Source: Rhizophagus clarus
Taxonomy: Eukaryota; Glomeromycota; Glomeromycetes; Glomerales; Glomeraceae
Direction: 5' to 3'
Assembly (NCBI GenBank): GCA_015698045.1
Contig: BLAL01000053.1
Coordinates: 808,501 to 872,500, forward strand
DNA length: 64,000 nt
In this document: positions 11,256 through 23,391 of the stretch, one piece after another
Layout: every line of letters begins with the position of its first letter
How positions within the stretch are numbered: the stretch's first letter is position 1
Notes under the pieces: generated by a model
The model's input: only the letters and a program-made list of their open reading frames with translations
What the model was told of the DNA's origin: nothing
The model's database searches: none
Made by a program: the position numbers and the translations under genes

Positions 11256-11655
11256 GGCGGTGACAACAAAGATACAAATACTTCATATGAAAATAAAAAT
11301 CACAAAAGTATCTAAACTATATTCTATCTAAAACCATCACAAAGGGTGGAGAGTCACCGTTCAGGAGAAAGGACTGCATTTCTCTAACCTAACGAACTAT
11401 TCGTAACCAAAAGACAAGACATTTTTTGGCCAAGGACTAGCGTGTTTTAGCTTTTTATACTTGGGTACGAAATTATCTTTCAATTAAAGCCAATTAAATT
11501 TAATACATGAATTTTTTAATTTCGTCAGGTTTTGGACATTTCGCCAGTTTCGGAATTTGACACTTTAACGAAACCGGTTTCGCGGTTCCGCTTTCGCCAA
11601 TTTTCGGAAGTTTCGCCAGAAAGTGAGTTTCGGGTTCGCCCTTGGTTTCTATCAC
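10690..11655. mobile_element. Inverted-repeat element with GGCGAAAC iteron arms (element A)
   Basis: The left arm (about 10690-10830) is a run of TGGCGAAA/TTCCGAAAC words; the right arm (about 11520-11650) is the same in reverse complement (TTTCGCCAG, GTTTCGGAA). The 700-bp interior has no gene. Within it a run of about 27 T (11225-11251) precedes a less AT-rich block (11255-11450), possibly a nested minus-strand retroposed fragment with its A-tail. Exact borders and target duplication were not found. Confidence 0.55.
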
Positions 11656-11929
11656 GTTTTTTTTTTAAAATAAAATTATTTTTGTTAACTAAATTTATTA
11701 TTTAAATATTGTGTCAAAATTATATTTAACCAGTTTTGTCAGAAATGAGGTAAATCAAAAAAATCTCTTTTCTCTTTGCAGTTAAATTTAAGGTAATTTT
11801 ATTATTGCCGATGACTAAGGTTACTGTATAAACAAATTTTCATGATATGGTCAAAAATGCTTATTTTCTAGGAGGAACTAGTGTAAAGAAGCAATATATT
11901 CAATATATTTAATATATTGTAAATTACTT

Positions 11930-12271
11930 AGCATTTCATTAAGTTAATAGTAACGTTATCGAAGAATATACTTACGCTCTTGATCTCTAATTTTATAGAT
12001 TTGGCATGAAGTCATGAACGTATCTTATATGTAGATTCTGATATACTTTTCACGTAAATAACGACAAACTCTCACGAAGCAATTAGCAAAAATATTATTA
12101 ATAGCGTAATTTGGGATTAAATAATTTTACCACAATACGAACAGATTTTTAGGGGGTGACTCGTTAAAAGTAGTAATTATGGCGTTTATGGTGCATATTA
12201 AGTATCATTCTCGAAATTATTGAGATATTTTATGGATTATTTAAGTTAGATAAAACTAAAAACAGAATAAT
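11930..12271 (+). pseudogene. Decayed clade B UGT last exon (unit 2)
   Basis: The paralogue of 5484-6602 without the MITE, and with a large internal deletion. GAAGAATATACTTACGCTCT and ATTTTATAGATTTGGCAT match the start of UGT exon 5; AACGACAAACTCTCACGAAG and GCGTAATTTGGGATTA continue it. Then it jumps to the C-terminal words GATTTTTAGGGGGTGACTC and a terminal AAAAACAGAATAA. Not translatable. Confidence 0.7.
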
Positions 12272-13207
12272 ATTATATTCGTTATTTATTTTAAATCAAA
12301 TAAATCGTTGATTTCCGGAGATATACAGCATCTGTATCATGTGATCAAGAAAAATAAAATTTTCTTTTGTATTATAATCATGGCTCGTTCGATCAAATTT
12401 ATTTGATAATGTACTGTAAATATGTATTTTTTTCAAGAAATATGTTTATATATGCTTTCAACTTTTTTTTTAAAAAAATTATTTATAATTATATCAGGTT
12501 CTGATAACAAAGAACTAGTCGACCTAGTCGAAGTTGTTATGTATGACTTTCATCTATGCATGCAATCAATTTTATCGATTCTTTGAAAAAAAATTTACAA
12601 ATTTGTTCATTGATATAGCATATGGTCAATCATTTTTATGGTCAAATGAAAATTAACCGAGTTTATTATTATATGTATAAAAAATTACCCGACTTTATTT
12701 ATATATAGTAAATTACCGATTTACCATTTACGTAAAAATTGATTCGATCATCAAAAATCAAATAAAAAATGTCATTTTTTTTTTTTGATTATTTTTTAAT
12801 TGCAAGTAAATTAATAAATGTGAAACGTACCAAAACTATTGCTAAAAAGATAAAAACAAATGAAAGACCTCCGTTAAAAATTTATTATCAAATAAATAAA
12901 TTAATTTACCATTAAGCGTTAGATTTTATGGTGTAATAAGTTCGGGATCTTTATTATCCGAAACTTTGTTCACATTTAATTATACTTTTCACGTGATACT
13001 AATTTGTTTATTACGGTAATTCTCGGTTCCGTTAAACCGGAATTCGTTCGTGTAATTTTCTTTTAGAGGAAATGAAGAAAAATAGAAATATTCATACATT
13101 CTATGATAATTATACTGTATTTAAAACAAAGTTATCTAAAACATTATGACTTAATGCGCATTCTATTTTTTTTATTGCATTAGCAGGAAAAAGTTTACAA
13201 ATTTGAT
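12272..13207. other. Spacer before UGT copy 3
   Basis: No gene seen. It is paralogous in patches to 6650-7390 (GTGATCAAGAAAAATAAAAT, GTCGAAGTTGTTATG), so it belongs to the tandem unit. Confidence 0.5.
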
Positions 13208-13289
13208 AATCCGGGATATTGGTTAAACCGATTAATAATTTTGTCGTCTAAAAATTGATTACTATTGAAAAAAAATGTATAAATAAAGG
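13208..13289 (+). promoter_or_regulatory. Core promoter block of UGT copy 3
   Basis: CCGGGATATTGGTTAAACCG, TCGTCTAAAAATTGATTACT and a TATA box TATAAATAAAGG (13278-13289), 51 bp before the ATG. Confidence 0.68.
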
Positions 13290-13339
13290 AATTTTCACCT
13301 TTATGAATTTGATTCAATATTAAAATAATAGACATCAAA

Positions 13340-15398
13340 ATGATTAATAAAAATCTTGTTTTCTTGTTACCAATACTCTTTCTATTATTAAATCAAGTTC
13401 ACGTTAACGCTGTAACGCATAATTATGCTCCTAGGAATATTGATGTTGAGCGTTCACCTAAAAATATTTTGGTCGGTTCTTATGTTGGAGGAAGAAGTCA
13501 TATTAAGCCAATGTTAGATGTCACGACTATTTTGGCTGAAAGAGGTCATAATGTAAGGTTTTTTTCTTTTATTACACATGATTTTAGTACGATCATCGTC
13601 TAATATTCTACCCTTGCTCCCATTTATATTCTCGAATAACGTATAGGTAATTTTATTAACATTTGGGAAATTTGAACCATCATCTGAATACCCGGGTTTA
13701 AAACAAATTACATTAGGACCTAGTGTGAGTACTGTCAAAGAGAATAAAAGATTAAAAGTTAACTCAGACGTTGATTTTAGAACGATGGCAGAATTTATGA
13801 AACTTAGCATAAATACCTACAACGAAACTTATGAAAAGTATAAGAATGTTGTTAAAGAATATAATATTGATCTATTCTTTTGTGACATTTTGACAAATGA
13901 AGTTTGTATAGATGCTGCTCATAACCTAAAGAAACCCGTCGTCGGTTTTACTTCGTTTCTTCAACGTAATCAAAAATAAACTTATTCTTTTTTTTTTTTT
14001 TTTTTTTTATAATAGCGCAAATCTAATAAAAAATTTTTAATTTGTTTAGTTGTTGATCAAAAATCATACAAATCTGATCCGTTTTTCGGCTGTAGTATCT
14101 CATTAGAAAATGAATCATTTTTTGAGAGATTTAGGTGTAATTTGATACAACCATTACAAAATGCTTATGCGCTTTGGGCTCCTAACCGTCAATTAAATGA
14201 TCTAAGAAATAAAATGAATATAAAAATGGTATCAGGAATATTACCAAAACTTTCATTAGCTTTGGTCGATAATTTTTTCGGTTTTGAGGTAATTTATATT
14301 ATCTGTTATAAAAATAAAATTATTAGTTTTCAATTTGATAAAATTATTTCTCATGAATATAATTATCATATTTGTTTATAGTTACCGCAATCCTTAACAC
14401 CAAATGTTCAGGTAATTAATAATCTGATTACTCAATCCATAGAAATCCGCGGATTTAAATCTGTCGGATTATTACAATATGCATTACTATTAATTTAACA
14501 AATTTATATGATTAACTTTTCTCATTCTTTCAATTAATAGGAAATTGGACCAGTATTATCGGATGAATATCCTCCACTTACACCTGAAATTTCTAATTTC
14601 ATAAATTTGCACAAACGAGTTTTATATGTCGCTTTTGGTGGACGTTTTTTCACTACTACGGAAAATAACAACAAAATTTTACAATCACTTGTTGAAGTAA
14701 TCAACAAAAAATTAGTTGATGGTGTAATTTGGGCATTGTCTGAAACATCAAAGGATGATTTCTATCCTACATTAAACTTAACCGATGGTACACAGTTACA
14801 AACTTTGCCAGTCTTAAATAATAAACATCCACATATTCATATTACAAAGTTTGCACCACAATTCGCTGTACTTAATCACACAAATACGAAATTATTTTTT
14901 AGCCATGGTGGCACAGGAAGTGTTCATGAATCTCTTTATGCTGGTGTTCCTATGTTAGTATTACCTCTTGGTGGTGATCAGAGAGGCAACGCTCAAAGAT
15001 TAGCAACAGCCGGTGTAGCATTATCATTAAATAAATATTCCTTGGATGTTAATGATATTGTAAATAAAATAGATTCCTTATTAAAAGATGAACATGTAAA
15101 GAAGAATTCTGAGAGAATGAAATTTCTCGCCAGAATTAATAGTAAGAGAAAATATAGGGCTGCGGATTTAGTTGAATATATTTTATATAGTAATAGCTTA
15201 TTAGATAAATACGTTGGTGACGAATTTTTAAAAGAATGGATTTCTATTGAGTCTAGAATGGGATTTATTAAAGCAAATGACCTTGACATTTATGGAGCTT
15301 TAATAGGTGTTATCCTTGTACTTATTGGAGGAATTACAATCAAATTGACTTCAAATCGTTCGTCTTCGTCCTTTAAAATTAAATCAAAAAAAGCATAA
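13340..15398 (+). CDS. UDP-glycosyltransferase copy 3 (clade A)
   Basis: Exons 13340-13552, 13647-13965, 14050-14288, 14382-14411, 14541-15398; 552 aa. It has a signal peptide, GGRSH, LFFCD, the microexon linker LPQSLTPNVQ, SHGG/GGDQ, a membrane helix and a KIKSKKA tail. The exon 2 donor is C|GTAATC instead of T|GTAATT, so the split codon becomes Leu. Exon 3 is one codon shorter than in copies 1 and 2. Exon 5 is a mosaic: 14664-14908 is identical to copy 1 (1766-2010), while the C-terminus (LLDKYVGDEFLKEWIS) diverges. Residues HGGTGSVHESLYAGV differ from the usual HGGAGS/YTGT at the donor site, which could tune sugar-donor binding. Intact. Confidence 0.94.
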
Positions 15399-15914
15399 CA
15401 TTCATTATAGATATTAGTATGTGTTTTATCTAGGTTTTAATTTTTTTTTTTGAATAGATTTGTTTTGAATAGAAAAATTAAATACATTTTGTTAAAAAAA
15501 GACTTTGAACGAGATACTTTTTTATTGGCATGTGTATGAATTACATCATAAAATAAAATAATCAAATATCATAAATAATTTTAAAGTTCTAATTCTTCTA
15601 TCAAGAATCTACAGCAATGTATCAGGTGTGTTTATACCTTATTCTATCGTAAGGGTGACTTGAGATTTTTTTTTTGAAGAATTTGAAAATTGTGATGATT
15701 TTTAAGTTTTCATATTTGGTAGACAGTATCGCACCAATTGATATGTAAAAAAGATAGTTACTGTATCGATTCCTTCTCTTGAACTCATTGTTTATTATAA
15801 AGATGCTTTATATATAGTTCTTATTAAAAGCAGCGTTGATATTTATTTCCTTTTTATTCAAATAAATATTTTTAAGAGAAAAAGATTAAACTTATTAAAC
15901 TAAATTATTACCTA

Positions 15915-16495
15915 CATATTGACAAATTTCGACCCGATTGAACTGGTTCATTTCAATGACAATTACTTCACCGATAATCACTTCACCGACACACGTTTCT
16001 CTGACAGGGTCATTTCACCGACAAACGTTTCTCCGACAGACATTTCACCGCTGCTGGCGCAAATTAAAATTCTTTTTTATAAAGCTTTTTTTTTCTTTTT
16101 TGCATTTACAGCTAAATATATATAATAAAATATTTAATATAAGTAGATATAGAAAAAAAAAAACTTAAATCATGGAACCATTAAACGTTAGTCTTATATT
16201 TTCAGACTAAATCTTATAATATATATATCTTTTTTAATTGTTTCTCTCCAATTAGTAATAAAAATAAGTTTAATATTTATATTATTATGTGTACACTATC
16301 TCATATTAAATAACAATAACTTTGGCTGTCTTGTATATATAGTTATATAAAGAAAAAAAAATTATATTTAATTTTATTGTGATATGTGAGTGTCGGGTGA
16401 AACGACTTGTCGGTAAGGTGATCCTGTCGGTGAAACGTTTGTCAGTGAAATGATTGTCGGTGGAATGATTTTCGGTGATCCGGCCCGATGTATTC
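15915..16495. mobile_element. 15-bp iteron inverted-repeat element (element B)
   Basis: The left arm (about 15930-16040) consists of units such as ACCGATAATCACTTC, ACCGACACACGTTTC, ACCGACAAACGTTTC and TCCGACAGACATTTC. The right arm (about 16385-16495) is the same unit reversed (GTCGGTGAAACGTTTGTC). The 350-bp interior is plain AT-rich DNA. Short frames crossing the left arm simply read the 15-bp unit as a 5-residue repeat. Confidence 0.65.
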
Positions 16496-18078
16496 CAGGG
16501 ACTTAATTTTTTTGCAAAAATTCCGATTGTCTCCACTCTTAATTTTCAAAATGCCATAGTTATAATTCTGGTCAAAGTCACGTGATTGAAATTTTTATGC
16601 TGACGCGTTTTAGACATCCCTGCTCCTCAGAAGATAACGTCATTTCTGTATTCTTGTACTTCAAAAAATTTTTAATCAATTCTTATTAATCAAAAGGAAG
16701 AAAAAAGAAAAAAATTTCTTTATTTATGTTAATATCATGATTTGTTGTAACTAGTTGTTTTATTTAGTTGGTTACTTACTGTGAATATTTATTTTATTTA
16801 ATATTTACGGTATATGTATTAAAAATTATATCGGATTTGATCTTCGACTATTTGTAGTTTATTGATATAACAGATTCTATTATAGTGGTATGAAATGGTA
16901 CATTAAAATGATCTACGTATGCACGATTTTATGATATGTATGATTTGCATTTATACATACATACTCGGATTACTATATATACAAAAGAATTTTTTTTTTA
17001 ATTACATACTAAATTAAAGAACCAATAGTATTACTTTCAACATGATATTCCTTAAAAAATTAGAAAAGGAAGTTAGTTTACTAAACTAAAACGCTTAGAC
17101 TACTTACAAGCTCAGCATCTGAAATGAGATTCTCTTATTCATTTTACTTGAATAGAATTATTTCGTAGCAAAAGAAAAATTTATTATTTTTGTATAGGTA
17201 TAAGCTACCATAAGATTTTTTTTCCTGTGCTTTAATTAACAGTTAATATTAACCTTTAATATATATGTCCCAATTTCATAACAAACAATAATTTAGTGAT
17301 AGTAATTATCATTTACAGTACGCGTTTTTTGTTAATAGACCAATTTTGTATGTTCTATAAGAAATTTTATTAAACAAATATAAAAATAGTATTAAATATA
17401 TAATTGTTAAAAGAACAAGTAATCTTTTCATCATTTAAGAATATAAAATATTTTTTTTTTTAAATATTTTTCATTATGTATTTTTTTTTGGTATAAAAGT
17501 ATCTTTCGTTAAATTATTAATTTTCTTGATTAAATATCTCAAAAATTATAATTAGTCGATCGATTGATTTCATATAATCAATACTTAATTTATAAATCGA
17601 ACTATACTGCTATATACCTATAGAATTATCAATTTGCCAACATATTTAGCCATATTTGCTTCAAATAGAATATATATCAATTTTTTTTATTATCAAAGAT
17701 TACAAATAAAATTAATAAATATGAAACGCTAAAATTATTCCTAAATAAACTGAAAATAAAAAATGAGAAACCATTAAAAATCTGTGATCATTCCATTAAG
17801 CGTTAGATTTTTTAAGACGTATATTTTTTTTGGTTAGTATATGTATTACACGTAAATCTAGATTATTAATACAGATCATCTAAACTGATATAAGTCCAGT
17901 CCGGTAAATCTCAAAATTCTCCGTGTAATCGATTTATTGTATACTCGATGTTGTTTGGTAAAGAAAAAAATATTCATACATATAATGATAATCCTACCGT
18001 ATTTAGAAAAAATTATATAAAATAATTATAATACAATGCGCATTCTATTTCGTTACAGGAAAAATTACAAAAGTCGAC
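16496..18078. other. Spacer before UGT copy 4
   Basis: No gene seen. Very AT-rich with poly-T runs; from about 17640 patches match the spacers before copies 2 and 3. No clade B remnant was recognised here, unlike units 1, 2 and 4. Confidence 0.5.
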
Positions 18079-18142
18079 AATCCGGAATATCGGTTAAACA
18101 GATTAAAAGTCGATCACTATAGAAAACATATATAAATAAAGG
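18079..18142 (+). promoter_or_regulatory. Core promoter block of UGT copy 4
   Basis: AATCCGGAATATCGGTTAAA, GTCGATCACTATAGAAAAC and a TATA box TATAAATAAAGG (18131-18142), about 70 bp before the ATG. The block is shortened: the spacer between the first two boxes is about 15 bp less than in copy 1. Confidence 0.68.
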
Positions 18143-18211
18143 AATTTCACTTTTATAAATTCGACTTAATGTTAAAAATATCAAAAATCAAGATATCATT
18201 AAACATTAAAA

Positions 18212-20244
18212 ATGATTAATAAAAGTCTTGGTTTCTTATTATCGATACTCTTTCTATCATTATTAAATCAAGTTCACGTTAGCGCACATAATTATGTTCC
18301 TAGGAATATTGATATAGAGCGCTCCCCTAAAAATATTTTGATCGGCTCTTATGTTGGAGGAAGAAGTCATCTTAAACCAATGTTAGACATCGCTGCTATA
18401 TTAACTGAAAGAGGTCACAATGTAAAACTTATTTCTTTTATTCCGCCATGTTTTAGTACGATTATAACCTAATATTCCAAACTTGCTCCCGTTTATATTC
18501 TAAATGCATAGATTATTTTATTAGCATCAGGAAGTTATGAACAATCGTCAGAATATCCGGGTCTAAAACAAATTACGTTAGGTCCTAGACTGACTGTTGA
18601 AGACAGTAAAGATGGAATTGAAAACTTAGATGATTTTAGAATAATGGCAGAATTTATGAAAATAAGAGCAAATATCTACAACAAAATTTATGAAAAATAT
18701 ATGAATACTGCTAAAGAATATAATATTGATCTATTCTTTTGTGATGGCTTTGCAAATGAAGCTTGTTTAGATGTTGCTAATAATCTAAAAATACCTGTTG
18801 TTGGTTTTACTGCGTTTCTTCTATGTAATTATAATATAAATAACTTCATTTCTCCTTTATTTAATTAGTATAAATTAACAATAATTTTTCATTTGTTTAG
18901 TAATTGATCCTAAACCATATAAATCTGATCCATTTCTCGGCTGTAATATCTCTTTAGAAAATGAATCATTTTTTGAAAGATTTAGGTGTACTTTGATACA
19001 ACCTTTACAAGTAGCTTTTGAGTTTTTGTCTCCTAGGCGTCAATTAATTGATGCAAGAAATCAAATGAATGTTAAAACAGATTTGGAAAGATTGCCAAAA
19101 CTTTCCTTAGCTTTGATTGATACTTTCTTTGGTTTCGAGGTAATTTATATTGTAACAAATAAATCACAATTAGTTTTTAACTTGATAAATTATTTCTCAT
19201 TAAACTAATCATATTTTATTTTAAAGTTGCCACAAACATTACCACCAAATGTTCAGGTAATTAATGTTTCGTTTATTCGTTCCATTAGAAATCCGAGGAT
19301 ATCATCGTTTATGATCATTGCTATCAATACGAAGTTTTGATAAAAATTATAAATGATTAACTTCCCATTTTTACAATTAATAGGTAATTGGACCAGTAAT
19401 GTCAGAAGAATATCCTCCACTTACACCTGAACTCTCTGATTTCATAAATTCGAACAAGCGAATCTTATATGTTGCTTTTGGTGCGCGTCTCAATACAACA
19501 ACAGAGACTAACAACAAAATTTTACAATCACTTGTTGAAGTAATCAATAAAAAATTAGTTGATGGTATAATTTGGAAGTTACCTGAAGCATCAATGGATA
19601 ATTTGTCTCCCACATTGAACTTAGCCGATGGTACACAGATACAAACTTTACCAATTGTAAATAATGAACATCCACAGTTTCTTATTACAAAGTTTACACC
19701 ACAATTCGCTATACTTAATCATACAAATACGAAATTATTCTTTAACCATGGAGGTGTAGGAAGTGTTCATGAAGCTCTTTATACTGGTACACCCATTTTA
19801 ACATTACCCTTTGGTAATGATCAATTGGGCAATGCTCAAAAATTAAAAACAGCCGGGGTGGCATTATCATTGGATAAACATAATTTGGATGTTAATGATA
19901 TTGTGAATAAAATAGATTTCTTACTAAAAGATGAACATGTAAAAAAGAATTCAGAGAGAATGAAATTTCTCGCCAGAATTAATAGTAAAAGAAAATATAG
20001 AGCTGCAGATTTAGTTGAATATATTTTATATAGTAATAGTTTATTAGATAAGAGTGTTAACGATAACTTTTTAAAAGAATGGGTTCCCGCTGAATATAGA
20101 ATGGGATTTATTAAAGCAAATAATCTTGACATTTATGGAGTTTTAATAGGTATTATTCTTATATTTATTGGAAGAATTACATTCAAATTGATTCGATATA
20201 CGTTAACTCGTTCGTCCGTTAAAATTAAATCAAAAAAAGCATAA
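18212..20244 (+). CDS. UDP-glycosyltransferase copy 4 (clade A, divergent)
   Basis: Exons 18212-18421, 18512-18824, 18901-19139, 19227-19256, 19384-20244; 550 aa. Signal peptide, GGRSH, LFFCD, linker LPQTLPPNVQ, membrane helix and KIKSKKA tail are present. The donor-site motif reads NHGG where the other six copies have S/T-HGG, and the downstream acidic-Gln pair is FGNDQ instead of LGGDQ. Exon 5 starts with V instead of E. These changes lie in the UDP-sugar pocket, so this copy may have shifted donor use or weaker activity; the frame is intact and the His/Asp pair is kept, so it is probably functional. Confidence 0.92.
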
Positions 20245-21034
20245 CGTTCAGAATTTTCGTTATAGATTAGTATTAATACATATTTTACTGGCAAGCAAGC
20301 ACTTTTTTTTCTAGATTAATAAATTTATTATTTAATAAAAAAAGTAAAACACGTTACCAATTTTAAAATATTTAAAAAACACGTATGAATGATTTATAAG
20401 TTTTATTATAATATTACGTATTATCATCATGATAGAATGAAACAATCAAATATTTAATTAAGTCTATTTCTTCTATCTACTGAATAAATAATTACATTTC
20501 AGTCATGTCATGTTTTATTAGCTTACTCTACCGTAAAGTGACTTGTGTTTTTCATGGTATTGTATTTTAACAAGTTTTTTTTTCATTTTTTGACGATTTA
20601 GAAATCACAAAATTGATAGCTTTCAAGTGAGCAATAAATATAAGTGTTCATAATTATTTCTGCATCGTTTCAGTTGGTATGTAAAAAGTTAATTGTCATC
20701 CTTATCTTACAATATGATTATTGATTTCTATCATGTTTTATTTTCTTTTGTTCAAATAAATATTTCTGTCGACAATTCTGCTAGAAAACGTCAATGTTTT
20801 GAAACCCGTCATTATCTATTAGGAAATCAAAATTATAACAGATAATAATATAATTTTGACCGGAATAAATGAGAGTGGAGAAAATCATCAAGTGAAAACA
20901 TCACTCCTTCACCTTTATTCTTATTAAATACTTGTCGACTTGGAAAATCCTATTTGTCACGCAATTATTTGTCACTTATGTAAATTCTTAATGCCGTAAT
21001 GCCGGTCAAAAATCATGCAATTTGTTTCCACTTC

Positions 21035-21545
21035 AGACGACCCAGAAATTTTTACCGACATCTGTTTCGTTGACATAAAATTTACCGACTTCACTTTACC
21101 GACTTGCCATTCACCGACATTCCGTTTTTCCGAAACCATTTCAATGAATTCCCATTTTGCCGATAGCCATCTTGCCGAATAATTGACATGATCGTGAAAT
21201 TTCACATTGAAAATATCTACCTATTTAATTTAACTATATGTAATTTTTACAATTTCTAGTTTTTGTCAAAATAAGTAGTTTATTAGTGTGGATGTTATTT
21301 AACTATTCTTGTTTCATTTGTCTGCTCCTTGATTTGCAATTTCAAAGTAAACATGCCAAATTTTTCCTTTTTAATAGAATAGTCAAGAATAAAAATTCCT
21401 GGTTGACAGGAAACTCTATGAATATCTCATAATACTTTTTGTATTGACAATTTATCGGTGAAGTAGAAAGTCGGGTAATCTTCATGTCGGTAAAATGGTG
21501 GCGGTTAATTTCGTGTCGGGGAAATAACTGTCTGTAAATCGTACC
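21035..21545. mobile_element. 15-bp iteron inverted-repeat element (element C)
   Basis: The left arm (21047-21180) has ACCGACATCTGTTTC, ACCGACTTGCCATTC and ACCGACATTCCGTTT units, and the right arm (21449-21545) reversed units such as GTCGGTAAAATGG and GTCGGGGAAATAAC. The interior of about 260 bp is non-coding. Same family as the elements at 15.9 and 22.9 kb. Confidence 0.62.
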
Positions 21546-21614
21546 GTAACCAAAATAAAGTAATTTCGCACTCTATTACTTACAGTACTACTGTATTTCA
21601 TCAAGTTAATATGA

Positions 21615-21900
21615 AGTTATATCGATCAAAGAATATAGCTTTTGGTATGTTTTTTACCGAAGTAATTTATAAAAAAACACTTTTAATAACGTAGCTTGGG
21701 TATTAATTGAGACATCAAAGAATAGCTATTCTTCGGTATTAAATCTAATTGATGTTTCACGTATTTAAACTTCACTTATTCCAAATAATGAACATATCCA
21801 TATGAGTTATGACCATATCCGTATTTCAATATGCACCATAATTCGACGTGAAATTATTTTTAAGTGTTCATAAATCTCTCTGTACTATTTGCGTTAACGT
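21615..21900 (+). pseudogene. Decayed clade B UGT last exon (unit 4)
   Basis: ATCAAAGAATATAGCTTTTG, TTGAGACATCAAAGAATAGC, TTCCAAATAATGAACATATC and GTGTTCATAAATCTCTCTGT follow the order of UGT exon 5 and match the unit 1 remnant most closely. Stops and indels throughout; the 3' third is missing. Confidence 0.68.
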
Positions 21901-22890
21901 TAAAGTACAAATTTCCAAGAAAATTAGCCAATCTCCAATAAATGATTGTTGGTTAATAAATCAGCCTTACGATTGACTTCATGCAATTATGATGACATGG
22001 ATAACTTTTATTTTTTTGACTTTTGTATAAACATATCAGACATACCTTTTTTTAAGAAAAAAAGTCAACCTACGGATGATTATTTTAACCCTGAAGGACT
22101 GATCTGGTTTCATTCAGGTTGAAGAACAGTTTTTCTATATCGGTAAATTTTACGTTAACTGTTAACTGAAGATTTTTAAGTAAAATTAACGAAATAAAAA
22201 CCTCATTAATCCGGATAATAATAAGACAATACTGTCTTATAGCAGATCGGCAAAAACTGACCACTAACATATATAGATTTCCATCAACTTAAATCTATGA
22301 ACTATTAATTAAATTGTGTTAGATATAACTGAAATTGACGGCTTATGGACGTACATAATATAACGTCCAACCTGTGGAGGGAAAGTTAGTGGACCATATG
22401 TCCGGTCTGCTTGGAAATTTAGTGCAGTCAAACTTAATTTATTTATGCGGTAAACGCTTACCAATTCAACTAAACTTATTCGAGAAAGGCCTATGAAATA
22501 TCGATCGTATAAAACAAGAAAATTCGTTCTATGATTCATTCCATTAAGCGTAAGATTTTAAAATGTAATAACAATAATAATTTTTTTTCATTATACTGCA
22601 AATAATGTTACAAAGATCTTGGATATTTATTAATCTGATTATCCGAAAATCTACAAGGTCTATTTGAATTATTTTCTGTAGTTCAAATTAAATATATTGA
22701 TAACACTAATTATTAAATGTTTTATTCGTTTTGAATTTGCATTATGACAATAATGTTTAATTTATCGAACTAATCTATCGTTTTCCCTTTCAAAGGAAAA
22801 AAAAAATTATTTTCTATTAAAAATTAAATTACTGTTTCTTTATGTTCTTGTAATATGCAAGTAAAATTAGGTTTGAACATCCGGAATATT

Positions 22891-23268
22891 GGTTAAACCG
22901 GTATCGACTTTCCACCGAAGTCCATTTCCGACGAAGTGAATAGCCATTTCGCTGAATGGACATTTTGTCAAAGGGCTCTTCGTCGAAGTCATTTCCCCGA
23001 ATTGATGTTACTAAAATGGTAGAGATCATAAAATTATTTAAAGCGTGGCGTTTAGATAAAAAATTTTCAAAGAACAAATTCTTTTAAACTACTACTTAAA
23101 CCACTTTTAGATGATGATCGAATAAATTTAATTTCTTCAGTTAGTAATTGAAAAACCATCACTAAACTGATTTCGGCAAAATTCTATTTGACGAGATGTC
23201 TCTTTGGTAAAATCTCCTTTCGGAAGTGAAATATGATTTCGGTGAATTGTCCGTAACTGGATAAGCCG
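22891..23268. mobile_element. Iteron inverted-repeat element inserted in the copy 5 promoter (element D)
   Basis: The promoter block of copies 1-3 reads GGTTAAACCG directly followed by ATTAAWAATTTT. In copy 5, GGTTAAACCG (22891-22900) and AATAATAATTTTTCGTC (23269 on) are 368 bp apart. The insert has left-arm words CCGACGAAGTG, CGAAGTCATTTC and right-arm words TTTCGGTGAATTG and TTTCGGAAGTG in inverse order. GGTTAAACCG and GGATAAGCCG at the two edges (8 of 10 identical) look like an eroded target duplication. Confidence 0.7.
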
Positions 23269-23320
23269 AATAATAATTTTTCGTCTAAAAATCGATCAAT
23301 ATTATAGAAAAATATATAAA
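23269..23320 (+). promoter_or_regulatory. Remaining core promoter of UGT copy 5
   Basis: TCGTCTAAAAATCGATCA, ATTATAGAAA and TATA box TATATAAA (23313-23320), about 70 bp before the ATG. The upstream half of the block (22879-22900) is separated by element D, which moves it to about 490 bp from the ATG. Confidence 0.65.
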
Positions 23321-23391
23321 TTAATTGCTAAGAACTTTTCACCCTTATAAATTTGATTTATTATTGAAATAAATATCATTAAAATATCAAA

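Noticed and set aside
15919-16536. Short frames reading DTRFSDRVIS-like repeats
   Set aside because: They translate the 15-bp iterons of an inverted-repeat element in both orientations; not genes.
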